Source: Isoetes taiwanensis (taxonomy: Eukaryota; Streptophyta; Lycopodiopsida; Isoetales; Isoetaceae). Taken from it: a stretch of 64,000 nucleotides of DNA. Shown here in pieces: positions 33,131 to 45,457 of the stretch. The notes below the pieces were generated by a model. It was not told the DNA's origin. It ran no database searches and was given only the letters and a program-made list of their open reading frames with translations. The stretch is from positions 8,791,105 to 8,855,104 of the forward strand of contig JAJEKV010000045.1 of NCBI GenBank assembly GCA_021234155.1, read 5' to 3'. Each line of letters begins with the position of its first letter. The stretch's first letter is position 1. The position numbers were made by a program, and so were the translations under genes.

Positions 33131-35372
33131 AGTGAGTCGGTCAAGACTATTTAAAATCAAGTCAACTCTAGTAACTTGATTAATATTATTTGAATAGTGC
33201 AATCATCATAATTGTGCACTATTTGGATTGCTATTCTAATCGGTTCAGTGACTCTAATCGGTTCAGTTTTGTAAAATTAAAAATACGCCAGCCATTGATT
33301 AAACCATTGAAAAGGCACGACAAACTTGCTTCTTGTAGAAAATACAGTCGAATCAACCATTTCTTGCTCAAAAGACTGCTTGAATCCTCTGATCCCGAAG
33401 CCGATCAAATGAGATCGGTTCTACAAGGCCTGATTGCAAATCAATGACTTGAATCCAGGTTCAAATCTGGTGATTCAACCACCCAAAACCGTAATTGAGA
33501 CCCCGATTTTAAATCGGTGAGCCAAATCCCAAAAAAGGCAAAGAAGAGGATTAAAGAGGTAAAGGCAGTGCCCCGATTGCAAATTAGTGATTCAAACTGA
33601 GCAATCAACAAAATTCAGTGAATCGCCCTAAATCTAAATCAACGAACCAAAACCTAGATTTTGCTTCCTGCTTCAGAAGAGCGATCAAGCCATCACGAAA
33701 TCCCGGCACAAGATGTGTCCTCTATGCCAGCCTCTGTTATAATTTATGTGTCCTCTATGCCAGCTTCTGTTATAATTTATGATGTTAAAAAATATACAAT
33801 TTTTTGGATTCACTTGGACATGCACTTAAATATATTACCATGCTTACCGAAACTTGGTACAATTGAAAACTTTATGGCATTTTTAATTCCGCATTTTTTG
33901 TTGCAGATAGAATGCATGTATGCTCTAAAGAACCAGACTGGCACGGCAGGTGCCAGCAAGAGCCTATGTTAATTGTATATAGAAAGAGCATTCATTTGTG
34001 GAACTGATAAAAGAAAATCTTCTACAAAATACCTGGAGAAAGCAGTGCCTAGAGGATTCGGGCATGAGCATCAACCAGTTCAATTTGATCATGTTTAAAT
34101 CATCCTACTCTGCTTACTCCTCAATCCAAAGTGGTGTTGTAGGAGATTCATATCATGTAGATTTTGCAAGCTTTTAATATATTTGTAGCCGTGAGCCAAA
34201 AATAAAATTGAAGGATGCAGAGACCTTGGGTTATGCTAAAGTTTCAAAAAGGGGACTCTCATAGCATGAAGAAAGCACAGACCCTTCAAATCGAGCTCGC
34301 TGCATTGAAATGAAGATGATCAATCAATTGGCCTGTTAAAAACCCACAGGGAAAAAGACGGAAGAAGAACATGCCTTGGTTCCACAACTGAAATCTTGTG
34401 TTAATCGGCTAAATGGACTGCAACCTCAAAGTGCAGAGCTCTGAAAATGCCCAGTTACCTTGATATCCAATCTTCATTATCTGTTTAGAACAGAGTTAGT
34501 AACAAAAGCTCTATTGCAACCATAAAACATAAATTCATCTCTTACCCTTCAACAAAAGATCACGCATTGTGGAGTAAGCCAGGTCATCACAAGCATGCAA
34601 AAATCCTGTTCATTGATTAACCGCTTGGATTCACAATGGTAAGTCGCAACAGCACCCACACAAACAAAGCAAAGAAGAAGAACTTACTCTCGAATCACAT
34701 GATCAAAACCTAAGAACACCTGCGTGCTTTCGGTGCGGCCAAATCTTAGCAAACACCACAGAAAGGACCTTGCCATAGAACGAACACAGATATCATTAGC
34801 ATCAACCCGATAAAACCCTTTTGCCCAATAAAACTACTTGAATATCTACCTTACTCATAGCATATACAATGGCACCGGATGCACGCGGGTGACCCTACTT
34901 AGGGTTGTGGTAAGGGAAGATTTTAGCGGGGACTCTAGCGGACATGCTTGTAAATAATATAGAATATGTCTTTGGCAATTACACGGATGCGAGGCCGCCA
35001 AGATTGCCGGAAGCGGTGAAGGAGGCGCTTGTTCAGAGCCGGATTTCGATTTGGTAGAACCGAAATCGCCAAAATTGAGGAGCACTATGAAGGAATTCAT
35101 GAGCCGGATGCCGGGCTCGTGAATCTGAGGGAGAAGCTCCGCCGCACCCCATCCCTCGTAGTCCGGCCTCGAAGTTAGGGCCGCTTCGTTTCGGCCGAAG
35201 TCATGAACTCCGGCAAGGTCTTCAAAGTCTGGAAGAAGAATGCCCTCCCCCGGAGCAGGGTCAGCTTTGCTTCGAAGCAAAGGTTTCTGCCCTAACCCCC
35301 TTCAGGAGCTTGTCTCAAATAACATCAAATAAATAGAAAAAGTTTGGAAAATTGTCACTGTTTATATATGAA
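33131..35372. other. Mostly non-coding
   Basis: Holds degenerate repeats of a CAAATCGGTGA type (33390-33620), a 31-bp tandem duplication at about 33715-33778, and no recognised gene before the minus-strand open stretch at 34855. Confidence 0.35.
34855..35280 (-). other. Open stretch of 141 codons, unknown
   Basis: GC-richer than its surroundings and rich in charged and Pro residues (PGEGILLPDFEDLAGVHDFG, PDYEGWGAAELLPQIHE). It has no ATG at its left limit and no domain I recognise. It could be an exon or a captured exon fragment: it ends 480 bp from the Helitron's 3' edge but lies outside it. Confidence 0.3.
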
Positions 35373-35946
35373 CTAGAAAAAGTGCCCAGCGTTGCTGGGC
35401 TTTTTGTCAGGCATAAGTCAAAAAGTAATAAAAATGGTGGATTTAACTTTATAACATCTAAAGGGTAAAATATTGTATAAGTTGGAAAACCTAATGCCAC
35501 AAATTTCTGGGAGCAATTGCTGGTAATCGTAACCAGCCTGTGAAAGATGTAGTTCATGGAATTCAATGCTTGCTAGTTCTAGGAGCAATTGCTGGTAATT
35601 GCGAGTGAATATCTATGTCTTGTTGGTGGTGGCATGCATAATTCCAATTATGTGATGTTCTAGCCAGACAAAAGTTTATTCTAATGTATTCTAGCAAACA
35701 CGTGCCCGACGTTGACCAAGGGCTAGATTTGCAAGGGAAATAGGACAAACTACATAGTGCAAATCCTAAGTGAGGAATTGTGATGTCTCAAATGAAAGGA
35801 AACTTAAACTTTCTAATTGTGAATAAATTCGATATGCATTGTCTCTTGATATGGGTAAATTCATAGCCAAAGTTTACAAATTTTACTATGTTATCTAGTG
35901 GTTCCTACTAATTGCACCTTCTATAACGTGCTAAGATTGTCACATC

Positions 35947-36282
35947 CTATGAGAACAAAATTACCCCTGAATAACTTGAGATTATAATATATAATATATT
36001 ATTTTCCTTTTCAATGTCTAAACTATTGCTACATGCATTGAAAATGGTAATGAGAATATTTACATTTGCCTTTACACAAGAGTGCCTCTCATCATAGAGT
36101 TCTAGTGTTTTTACATCATCTCCAGGTTTTACATAACTTGCAATAATTGCATTCCATGTACCTACAACCCGGACAGACCTTTTATCAAAGATTTGCATTG
36201 CTTGTGCTATCTGCCCACACTTTGCATATATATCAGGAAGTTTATTGGAAACTAAAATACATGCTTCAATTCTGTTATTCAC
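35947..36282 (-). pseudogene. PPR gene fragment inside the Helitron
   Basis: Encodes KLPDIYAKCGQIAQAMQIFD, then GTWNAIIASYVKPGDDVKTL and NILITIFNACSNSLDIEKEN. These are recognisable PLS-type PPR repeats (Y.KCG....A..F; WN.II..Y...G). It begins without an ATG of its own and ends at a stop after three repeats. It is distinct from the PPR remnant at 6.7-7.7 kb. Confidence 0.7.
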
Positions 36283-37164
36283 AATGTGCTTATGGGCTCA
36301 GTAACAGTAACAGATGCAATAACTTTACAGTCTAACCTTCCTAGAACCACACAGATTTCATGCCAAAGCAAAATCAAAAGCAGAATATTTGCTACTTGGA
36401 GTAGCCATATTTACACTGTCTTTGTGGGATGATTATGGAACTATGGGCTAGCTCAGCAAGCCATCAAGTGAAACAGGTTAACAGATTGGAGTCTGGCATT
36501 TTTCTTGATCCAAAAACGTTATCAATAGATGGTTCCATGGTAGTTGAAGACATATCTGCCATCATGGGCATGGGTCATTCTCGTATAAAGTCTGATAAAT
36601 CTGAGATGAGATTGTGAGCAGCTTCTGCATGACACGGCTCTTCTGGTTTAGCTGAAGATGGATCTATCCAAGTTGTGCTGTTTGTTGCCATGTCCAAGAA
36701 GCTTGAGATTCAGACGAAGATAGAATTGTTTTGGGTGCCATAACTAAATGTTGTCCAACATTTGCAGCTAGAGATTGGACAGGTTGCTTGGAGTAGAGTA
36801 AACTCATCAGGGTCCTATCAATGAGATTGGTGTCAGTTTCAAATACCATGTTACCTGGTGACCTGAATATAACAATGATAATCATTAGCAACAAATTGCG
36901 TAAACATCCCAAAAGAATCTCGAGTAAAATACGTGAAAAGAGATTATAACCTGTTTGCATCATTCTCAGCTCTTGCAAGAGAGTGATCGTATCTGGACGT
37001 TTGCATTAATATCAGAAGAACACCGCATCATTGAACTTCTAGCAAGTCCTTACAGAGAATCTCTCATGCATAATCTTGCTCCGACCACCAACTAAAGTGG
37101 TTTAAAGTAAGACAGTTAGATAAAATCTTATATTTCAAGTAGATAAAAAAAAAAATGAGACTAC

Positions 37165-37773
37165 CTGTGACATTATGCTCTCAAGCTGGTTAAGAACTTT
37201 AGCCCCCACTGAACTCTCTTCTTCTTGTGACTTCAAATGTAGATGCGTCATGGGAGAAGGCTGAAAACCCATTCCAGGCCCCTCAGATATGTGAATCGAA
37301 GGGCAGTATTGAAGGGTTTTGTTGTAAAAGGCTGGTTGTGTTAAGGCTTTTGCCATGTCAGAGCATAGAGTTGCAGTAAATGCAGCTTCTTCCTGAATAT
37401 AATATGATCGACCAGTTAATCCATGGGTACATTTGAGCTTGGCCACATTCACAAAGCAACAAGGACCTACCTTAAGGATGCCAGCAAGTCCGCCTGAAAC
37501 AACACCTTCCTCAATGGCATCAAGACACAAAAGTGGATGCTCCAAGTTTGGGGCAGTTTTCTTTGCATGTGCCCGTGCAAACTTTATTATTTCACGAGTC
37601 TCTCCAAATGATTCTAATTTATCAGTTCTATGAAGGTCAATGGTCCACGGTCTTCGACGCTCTACAATATCTAATGCCCACCTACGTGCAGTGCTCAACA
37701 ACTGCTCGTGGGAAACTATAGAATCTATTAGCCCAAGTTCTTTACCCTCCTCTGATGTGATTGGCTTCAATGT
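37165..37773 (-). pseudogene. MFP2/AIM1 (peroxisomal beta-oxidation) exons, chimeric 3' end
   Basis: Exon 37773-37471 (AG and GT bordered) encodes LKPITSEEGKELGLIDSIVS, RRWALDIVERRRPW, ARAHAKKTAPNLEHPLLCLD and AIEEGVVSGGLAGILK. This is the end of the enoyl-CoA hydratase half of plant multifunctional protein 2. A second exon, 37392-37165, starts EEAAFTATLCSDMAKALT, again MFP2-like. It then diverges where the family has a HLFFAQR block; from QPAFYNKTLQYCPSIH on it is unrelated. So the copy is spliced to foreign sequence, as in Helitron chimeras. The hydratase active-site region and the entire dehydrogenase half are absent. It is not a functional beta-oxidation gene. Transcription from the Helitron could still give a fusion RNA. 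Confidence 0.8.
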
Positions 37774-38583
37774 CTGCAAAAATCATAAAATACAAAATCA
37801 ATGCATTGATTCCACGTAACATGCCAAACAATCGGCATAACTTATACTATCACCAAAAGCATAGCTATGTTTGCCACAAGATAGCTTACCATTACATAGG
37901 TGAGACCAACTTGCTAGTGTGAGCACAAACATTATAAAAACAAAAATACCAAATGCAAGCACAGATAGTAGAAATAGAAAGCATGAAAAAAGCATGACGC
38001 TTTGTATGGCTCAAGCTAACATAAATACAAGAAAAGAAACCGGTGGTGAGGACCCTATGACAAGCCTTTGTTTGTTCATGCACCGGTCGATGGATAAACA
38101 TTCCTACCGTAGTAAAGGCACATTCCCTTTTTCGTTTATGATGATGGTCAGTAGACGACTTTCATAGGGATGCTTCAACAATTAAAAGCACGCGAAATAG
38201 ATATATGAAGCCGCCTTTCCATATTAGATCTGCCTTGCGTGACCCATTGAAACTTTTGAAGAATGCCTCAAGGAAAATTGCCTCATATTATCTACAGGTT
38301 TATCTGCCTCATATTATATTGTCTACAGGTTTTGCACGGAAGGTGCTATGTCTTGACTTGAGGCCCATACAAATATATTGTTCATTGCTTACCAAGATCA
38401 TCCCAATTGATATAGATATCTTGTTCATTACATACCAAATCATCTCAATTGCCTTCGCCAGGCCCACATATCGTGGAAGACGTTGAGTGCCTAATTCAAT
38501 ATGAAGCATTATTAGTCGACACAAAAGGTAAATCTTCCTGAGGATGAAGTAGACAAAGGAAAGGAGGAAAAGGAAAATTGTTA

Positions 38584-38955
38584 TTGTTCTACAGCATCAA
38601 ACTACAGCTTTAGAGCTCCAAATTGCTACACATACAGTGATGCCGTAATAACAATAAAATCTGTTGAAGCTTACCTCTTTCTGGGAATGACATACATGCG
38701 AGAAGATGAAACTTTGCAGCAATTAATGCATATATTGTCGGTTCCAAAAACGCGATGATACATCCAAAAATTGCCTCTTTTCTTTTGTTCTACATGAAGC
38801 ATCAAACTTCAGCTTTAAAGCTCCAAATTGCGACACACAGTGATGCCGTAATAACAATAAAATCTGGGAATGAATACATGCGAGAAGATGAAATGTTGCA
38901 GCAATGAATGCATATATTGTCGGGTCCAAATATGCGATGATACATCCAGAAATTT
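38584..38955. repeat. Tandem duplication, ~190-bp units
   Basis: Units begin near 38584 and 38785. Both run from AGCATCAAACT.CAGCTTTA through GATGCCGTAATAACAATAAA to GCGATGATACATCCA.AAATT. They diverge by small indels and lie in the 5' half of the Helitron. Confidence 0.85.
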
Positions 38956-39933
38956 CCATTCTGGAAATACTCAGGTACAGACATAATCGTCACTCCATAA
39001 AGTCTGCCGCAGAGATAGACTTTCAAGCAAAATTAAGACAGAGATAGAATGACAAAGGAAACCAGCAAACATGTTCTCAGGTTACAAAAATATGCAGAAA
39101 TGAAGGCCACAGTACGTGCAAGTAGATGAGAGCGAAGATGCATGAAGATGCTGAAGAACTGGCTCTAGAATCGTTTGCCCAAAAAAAGGTAACAAAATCG
39201 TTTGCCCATAAGCGATTGTAACAAAAATGGCTAAGCAAAATTTTTTGATTGGTCTGATCCATAATGAGGAAAAATAAGAACGTTGCCAAATAGGAGCAAA
39301 ATGACGTGAGAATGCCGGAGTAGAACCCTAGCGTGAAAAGCATGCCATAAGGCTGTCCTATCTGCGCCGAAATTCAATATCCTTGCCAAGGGTTGTGGAT
39401 CTTTAGCATAGCGGCAGAATCCCCCAGAAAATTCGGTCCAGAAGATGCACCCGTAGCATGTCTTTTGTCAAGGACAAACCGTGGCCAGCAAACCACTGAA
39501 GCAAGGAGTGAAAATCCGGGCAAAATCGTTCACGCTGGTTTCTCAAAATAATAACTAACTAATGAACGGTCCAAAATGAAAGTTGTGAAAAAAAACTTTG
39601 ACGGTCGAGATGTTTTGCACACACTACATTTTGCTTTTATTACTATATATAGATATAGATAGATGATAGTGTATTTATTTGAGCCAAGGGCATTTTGATA
39701 ATTTTGAAACTCATAAGGCCATTTTGGTAATTATATAAACTTATTGGGGCATTTTAGTAGTTTTCCATTCAATTTATCCGACACCTAAGCCGTTTTTCTC
39801 CAATGTCCCTCCCCTTTCATTCATATTTCTCAAGAAGCTTGACCTCTATTTTCCCTGGGTGCTCCAGAGGTAAATTTTGTAAATGATGCCAAACTGAATA
39901 AATCAATTCTAAGAGCCTAAAATTGGAAGGATT

Positions 39934-40130
39934 CAATATGTAGCATAATAACAGGGGGTTTTCTTTGTGTTTTTGTACGCTTTTCACTAAGGTTTTCCTA
40001 TGATTTCGTGATGTATTCAAATGGATGTACTAATGCGTACATCTAGAGTGCACCATTTCTGAGCCATTGATTTTAGCCTTTTTTTTTCCAATGGTCAACA
40101 ACCAATGGCTCACAACAAAAGCCCCTTTTT
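39934..40130 (+). repeat. Dispersed repeat, inverted partner at 52340-52541
   Basis: About 200 bp from CAATATGTAGCATAATAACA to CTCACAACAAAAGCCC match the reverse complement of 52340-52541 closely. Confidence 0.85.
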
Positions 40131-40260
40131 TGTGTGTGTGGTGCATAATGGCCAACAACCAATGGCTCACAACAAAAGCTCTCTTTTTGTGCGTGTGGTG
40201 CATAATGGTCAACAACCAATGGCTCACAACAAAAAGCCCTTTTTTTGTGTGTGGTGCATA
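40091..40260 (+). repeat. Three 57-bp tandem repeats
   Basis: Units start at 40091, 40148 and 40205, each beginning ATGG(T/C)CAACAACCAATGGC and ending in TTTTTTGTGTGTGTGGTGCATA variants. Length is 57, 57 and 56 bp. Open frames across them are trivial. Confidence 0.9.
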
Positions 40261-40959
40261 ATGGGCACATGAAGGGCTTGAAGGGCGCATGTAGTGCGGT
40301 TTCCCGGCGGCAACACATTTCTTATCATAACTTTTGATCCAGAGCTCTGTTTGAGATGATTTTTATTGCGTTGGAAAGCTCTGTCGGAGATCTTTTTGAT
40401 GGTGTATGATATGGATATGTTTGGTTAAGTTATCTATGCTAAAACAGCAATTTTTCGGCCGGGTTTGGTAGGCTTTCACATCCTACCAGCAGATTAATAC
40501 AGGATTGCACTATTGGATATTGTTTTATGGCTCATTCTCGAATGAAGGTTGCAAAAATTACCATGCATTTTTAGATTTTGAGGCGCTTATTAAGCAAATT
40601 CCAAGGCTTCTAGATCCTTGTGCTAACAAGCAGAAAAGTTTCCCACTTTGGTTTCTCACCACAAGAATCCATGGAGGCCAAAGGCTGCTGTTAAATTCCA
40701 GTTGAAAAATGTTTGTGTATGGGTGTTGCAAACTTTATGACTTTCATAATAATGGGATCAATCCGCTCTATTTTTATGGTAACTTTTACTTTTTTATTGT
40801 GATGAAATTCAAAAGCTACAGGTGATGAAAGCCTTAAATGAATTCTAGTTTTTTTTCGGTTCAATTCTAAAATTTTTTGTCACACCTTTGGGGGCATCCC
40901 TAAGGCCAGAAGGGGCAAAAATTTTTTTGCAACACAAACTATTAACATCCAACATATAA

Positions 40960-41290
40960 AAAATAAAATCCCCAACACATAACAACCAACACATAACAAC
41001 CAACATATAACAACCATTGACATTAACAACCAACACATAACTACCATTGACATTAATTAACACAACCATTGGGTCCAACACATTTAAATTAAAATCCCCC
41101 TTAAACCCCCTTTGGTTTGGGTGCATATTCACACGGGTGACGTGAGGGCGTGAGAGCCCTCATGATTGTATTTTGCACGTACAAAATCAATATCATATAG
41201 TATTCCGCTTGAAATCTTATAGTATTTTGCGAATCTTGTTATACAGTATAGCAAATTTTGTACTTGCATACCCCACAAACGAGGAACTTT
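40960..41290 (-). mobile_element. Foldback element, partial copy
   Basis: Shares the CCAACACATTTAAAT...GGTTTGGGTGCATATTCACAC arm and part of the loop with the element at 49979-50439, but only one arm is present and it is diverged. The left side is expanded into AACATAACAACCAACAC repeats. Confidence 0.65.
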
Positions 41291-41344
41291 ACCTCTGCAA
41301 AGCTTTGGGGGCAGATTGAAACAGTCTAGAAACTGTTCCTGCCA

Positions 41345-42082
41345 GAAGAATTGGACATAAAAATCCAAACACCATATGCTATAATATTAGCGGAGGTAGG
41401 TATGTTCCCTTTGGAATTAGAAGCACTATATCAAACCATCAATTTTGTCAACAATATCCGTGAGCGATCTCATGACCGCTTGTCTCATCAAGCAATGATG
41501 GCTTCTGAGCAACAAGGTTGGATGCATGATGTCATGGAATGGGCAGGTCGATGGGGGTGCAGGCGAGCAATTGGCTGGATTGTAAAGCAGATGCTCGAGC
41601 ACTTGTAGAAAGGCTAGCAATTGGAAGATTATGGCAGAACCCTGGCAGCAGGATGAAACACTACAATTTCAATGTGAACTCAATGCAAGAATATAAGCAC
41701 CAAGGATACTTGTTGGCTGACATTCCGAGATCCATGAACATATCAATTGCCCGCTACTGGACAAGCTCGCACAGATTGAAAGGTGGGAACAGGCAAATGG
41801 TATAAGATACCAATGGAGGAGCGGATGTGCAAATTGTGTGAAATTGGCAATATTGAGGACGAAGACTATGTGTTTGTTCACTGTACAGGATATCCGAGCT
41901 AAGATCTACTTTCCAATTTTTTAATTTTCAAACATTGTTCTCATTACCGTATTACGGTTTAGGATAGTATATTAAGATGGTGGATGCACACCGTAACTTA
42001 TTGCTCAAGAGCAGATATTAACATGTAGTGAGCACTAGGGCCCCAAGAGAGCTAGATCAAAAAATAAATAAATAAATAAATT
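41345..42082 (+). pseudogene. LINE C-terminal fragment with (AAAT)n tail
   Basis: Encodes IQTPYAIILAEVGMFPLELE, ALYQTINFVNNIRERSHDRL, then in shifted frames GGNRQMV and MCKLCEIGNIEDEDYVFVHC. That is the post-RT region and zinc-binding C..C...ED...H.C end of a plant LINE. About 200 bp of 3' non-coding sequence end in AAATAAATAAATAAAT (42062-42080). Frameshifts make it inactive. Confidence 0.7.
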
Positions 42083-43289
42083 TCCTGGTGACCATTGTGC
42101 ATCAAACTTCCCTTTTGTGTAATGTCAAAGACCCATTTGCTTTGCATAGCGACATCTCTGTTGCAGGCTCAATTTGCTTGACAAAGAGCCTAGGGAGCTT
42201 GCCATATCCAGAGAAAGAGAAAACTCGTAACTTTTTAATGTCATAACCAACATTTATAAAGCTCGCATAGCCTCCCTTCCTCAAACCTACCTGAGGCTGA
42301 GGCTCAGCTTTGTTGTTTCACCGCTATAGTAGACCAGAAAAAGAACGTGACTTAGGTATTTCTTCTTTTAAGCTTCTGAGGTATTTCTTCTTTCAAGCTT
42401 CTGGCCGGAGCATATAAAGGATCTTCTCCAGATGGATCCACCATAGTCGTGAAAAGAGAATTTTCTCCTGCCATCACAGCCAAGAAGCTGTACACATGTT
42501 GCCATGTAGTTCGTAATATGTGAACCATTTGTTCATTAGATCTCCAGCAAGGTGCATGCATCTATGATGGTAGAACCACGGGGAAGATTGCAATTTTAGG
42601 ACCTTGAACCTATCACAAAAGATGGAATCGCTATTTTGGATAGATTCAATCATCTAATATTTCAATCCATTTCTACTAGGCCGTAACATTCCAATTTGCA
42701 TGGAAATGGAATGGAATCAGATGGAGGAGCAATGCAGGAGATAATCGAATCCTGAGCAGTCAATGCACTGGGTAGAAGCTATCAAGATGCATGGCATAGC
42801 CCCACCCATCCAACAAAGCCCAGAATCCAAACCCCTATTTTATTTATTATGCTTTAACATGGATACCCTCGGATTAGTTTCTCATGGTTAGCAGTTTCCC
42901 ATGGTTGTAGCTAACCTGCGGTAACTTGTATTATTTATTTGGCCCCCTTAATAGAACTATTTTCTTTAATTATCAGGAACACCAAACAAGCTGTGCCAAT
43001 TCTTCTCCAACATTTGGCAACTTGAGCTTGAGTGCCGATCATAGCTTCTGATCATAATGGGAGTGGGCACCACAAAATAGACAAAAGATACAGCCTCCTG
43101 TAGTAATGATCCGATTAATGCTTTTTACTAGGAAAACTCTTTTACAAAAAATCTTCCAGACATATGAAAGATGGTATGTGTATGCATGTGCTGGGAAGCC
43201 TGAATTACCTCCAATGCAATGGGCTAATGGAGGTTTCTCTTTAAAACGTCGTTTATGTCACTGTAAGAAATTTTATGCTTGAAGAGTAA
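42083..43289. other. Intergenic, no gene recognised
   Basis: Contains a small duplicated CTTTTAAGCTTCTGAGGTATTT segment near 42360 and no coding signal I trust. Confidence 0.35.
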
Positions 43290-44402
43290 CTATTTCTGAG
43301 CATATGGAAATCTAAAACCCACAGATGGAAATACAGATGTGCGTTGACAGGCTTGGATGTTTCTTCTCATAGGCTTCCAATACTGCTCTAGTGCAATCAG
43401 GGGTAAAGATTTGCGGTTCTGTTTTGCAACTCCAATTGATCTTAAAATGGGTCCTCGTGGTTTTAAACTGGCCATCAAGTCTGAGTGTCCAACATGTACA
43501 CCCTCCTGGTTGGCTTCTCGTGCATACTTTCTTATTTGCCCAACCTTTGAAGCTGCAGATGGAGACAGATCTGTTTTTTTAGTTCCTGCTTCTTTACTAG
43601 ACGAGCCACTGATGTTAGCTGACGGCTGTATCCGATCAAGTGTGCGTAATAAACGATTTCTCAAGCTCTTTCCAGTCCAAATATCACGGGTCTGGATTCT
43701 TTTATGGACAGAAAGAACAATGTCAAATACATTTCGTGTGCGCCTGTAGATTCAGTTAGATGCAAACTTTAGCTATTTATAGAGAAAATACCTGGCATAC
43801 CTATCATCCATAACATCCTTCAGGATTTCACATCCAGCCAAAGTTGAATCAACTCTGAAGATTTTGATAGACTAGATCTTTGCTTCTGCCTATGATACAG
43901 TGATATAATCCCACATATAGGCTATGATGCTATATATTTACATGCATTTTAATGCAGCAAAAAGCCTGTGCTTGAACTAATGTAAGCATATGATTACCAG
44001 CAAAAAACCAACAAGCACATGAAATTTAATGACATGATTAAATCATAAGGACATCATTACTCTATCGAACTTCTACTTGTAAAGCTGATCATCATAATCC
44101 GCAATGGTAGACAGCTTCTACAGTTTTATCTAGTTTCAAATGCTAAGTTCTAGAAAAATTTCGGCTCAACAATCAGAATAATTACTTTCTAAACCCCCTT
44201 TTAGCGACAGCAAAATCTCCTGACATTTTTATGCCGAAACCATAGATTCAAGTACTGATTCAGTAACTTCTTACCTCCGAACCTTGTCATGAACGCTTGG
44301 AAAACGACGAAAAAGGCGCCGCTCGACTTTACAGGCAAGGCGATACGTCCTCCGTAGACCCAGAAAATAAGCAGTTGCTAGAGTGATCTCCCAAAGAACC
44401 AT
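43290..44402 (-). CDS. Conserved plant protein of unknown function, 193 aa, two exons
   Basis: Exon 1, 44402-44275, starts ATG and encodes MVLWEITLATAYFLGLRRTY then RLACKVERRLFRRFPSVHDK. The GT donor at 44274 joins the AG acceptor before 43743 in phase. Exon 2, 43743-43290, continues RRTRNVFDIVLSVHKRIQTR DIWTG, LRTLDRIQPSA, and ends in a basic tail with ...GFRFPYAQK. Total 582 nt with stop, no breaks. I recall a plant family with the same MVLWEI.L.TAYFLGL start and RRTR.IFDVA..VHKNIQ..D.E block. I know no proven function. The N-terminus has a short hydrophobic segment (residues ~2-16) and the whole protein is strongly basic, so membrane or organelle association is possible. Conserved splice phase and an intact frame suggest a working gene, isolated among transposons. 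Confidence 0.78.
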
Positions 44403-45348
44403 GGTTTGTTTGTTCTTCCAAAGAGGTTTTAGGGTTTATAAGAAAATGTCAGAAGACAAACCGATTATATCAAACTAGACCATTGAGATTTTGAAACTTC
44501 TTAGGAAACTACCTAAGGGGAAAACTTCACAAGCACCAATATAGTACTTGGGTCGCCATTTTTTGTTGCGTGTTAATATAAACGTGCCACGTGGCATTCC
44601 TCTCCATTGCAGAATGGTATTTGGGTCTACCATTCTGCATCTCCGGTTTCCAGCCAGTTAATAACTCTGTTAACAGAGACTCTGTTTCTTTAGACAGGAC
44701 CGACTAGAGAAGAAAGGGAAGAAGCGGGAGTGGAGCTATGCTTAAACATGGACACAATGCAAGCGCTGTAGATTGCACGAGAAAGCCTTGGAGCTAAGGA
44801 AGAAAAATTGGAGCCTAATTAATGCATTAAACCATCCCTTTGTAGCGGTTGATCTTTGAATCCAAATCCGGTCTATGCCAGGCCGGATCTTAAGATCAAA
44901 TCCTCTGCGCTATGGCTTGCATGGCATTAAAAAAAAAATGAGAGGAATACTACTTGTCCGGGCTTGCATGCAAAACAAAGGAATACTTGCTTGTATGGCT
45001 TTGCAAAAAGAAGAATATCAACAGAAGCAAAACAAGCTTTAGCAAAGCTTGAACCCGATGGCCATAGCTTGAAACCTAGCGACCCACGATCCATCGATTA
45101 GACATGATAGGCGCTTTGTCGCGAGAATCCCTACAAAGACAAGCGGATATATAAGTTTTAGAAAAGTCTAAACTAAAAACCACCGAAATACAAACGAAAA
45201 GCTTCATAATGAGGTGATTTGAGGGGATCTTTGCCTTCATTGCGCTCAATTTGCTCCATCGTTACTTTGGCCTTCTTAGCCATCAACGAAAAGGCGACCG
45301 GAAAACAAAAAAGCAGGGGAAAAAATGGCTCCCCAAGTACTATATTGT

Positions 45349-45457
45349 GGGTGCAAGGAAATTGGTCCCGCATTCCGGCGGGACCGGTGACCCGCTCGAC
45401 TACTTGGCCGGCGGGACCCCACCGTCCACGCCGATCGGTCCCAATTACCTTGCACCC
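45349..45457. repeat. GC-rich short foldback element, 109 bp
   Basis: Ends GGGTGCAAGGAAATTGGTCC and GGTCCCAATTACCTTGCACC are near-perfect inverted repeats around a GC-rich centre in an AT-rich setting, as in a small MITE. Target duplication is unclear. Confidence 0.65.

Larger units (their letters stand above)
35373..39663 (-). mobile_element. Non-autonomous Helitron with captured gene pieces, ~4.3 kb
   Basis: Read on the minus strand, the element starts A|TCTATCTATATCTATATATA (39663 downward), a typical plant Helitron 5' end. It ends with the hairpin GCCCAGC-AACG-CTGGGC, then ACTTTTT and CTAG, followed by T (35373). No terminal inverted repeats or target duplication are expected for rolling-circle Helitrons. 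No Rep/helicase coding sequence was seen, so it depends on a partner. It carries exons of MFP2 and a PPR fragment, both in the element's own direction, as is usual for Helitron captures. The exact 5' base could be 39663 or 39666. Confidence 0.72.

Noticed and set aside
35690-35735. A second Helitron 3' end (imperfect hairpin plus CTAG)
   Set aside because: The hairpin is poor and the following base is A and not T, so the end at 35373 is preferred.
43357-43749. 130-codon plus-strand ORF
   Set aside because: It is antisense to exon 2 of the conserved minus-strand gene, which has proper splice phase.
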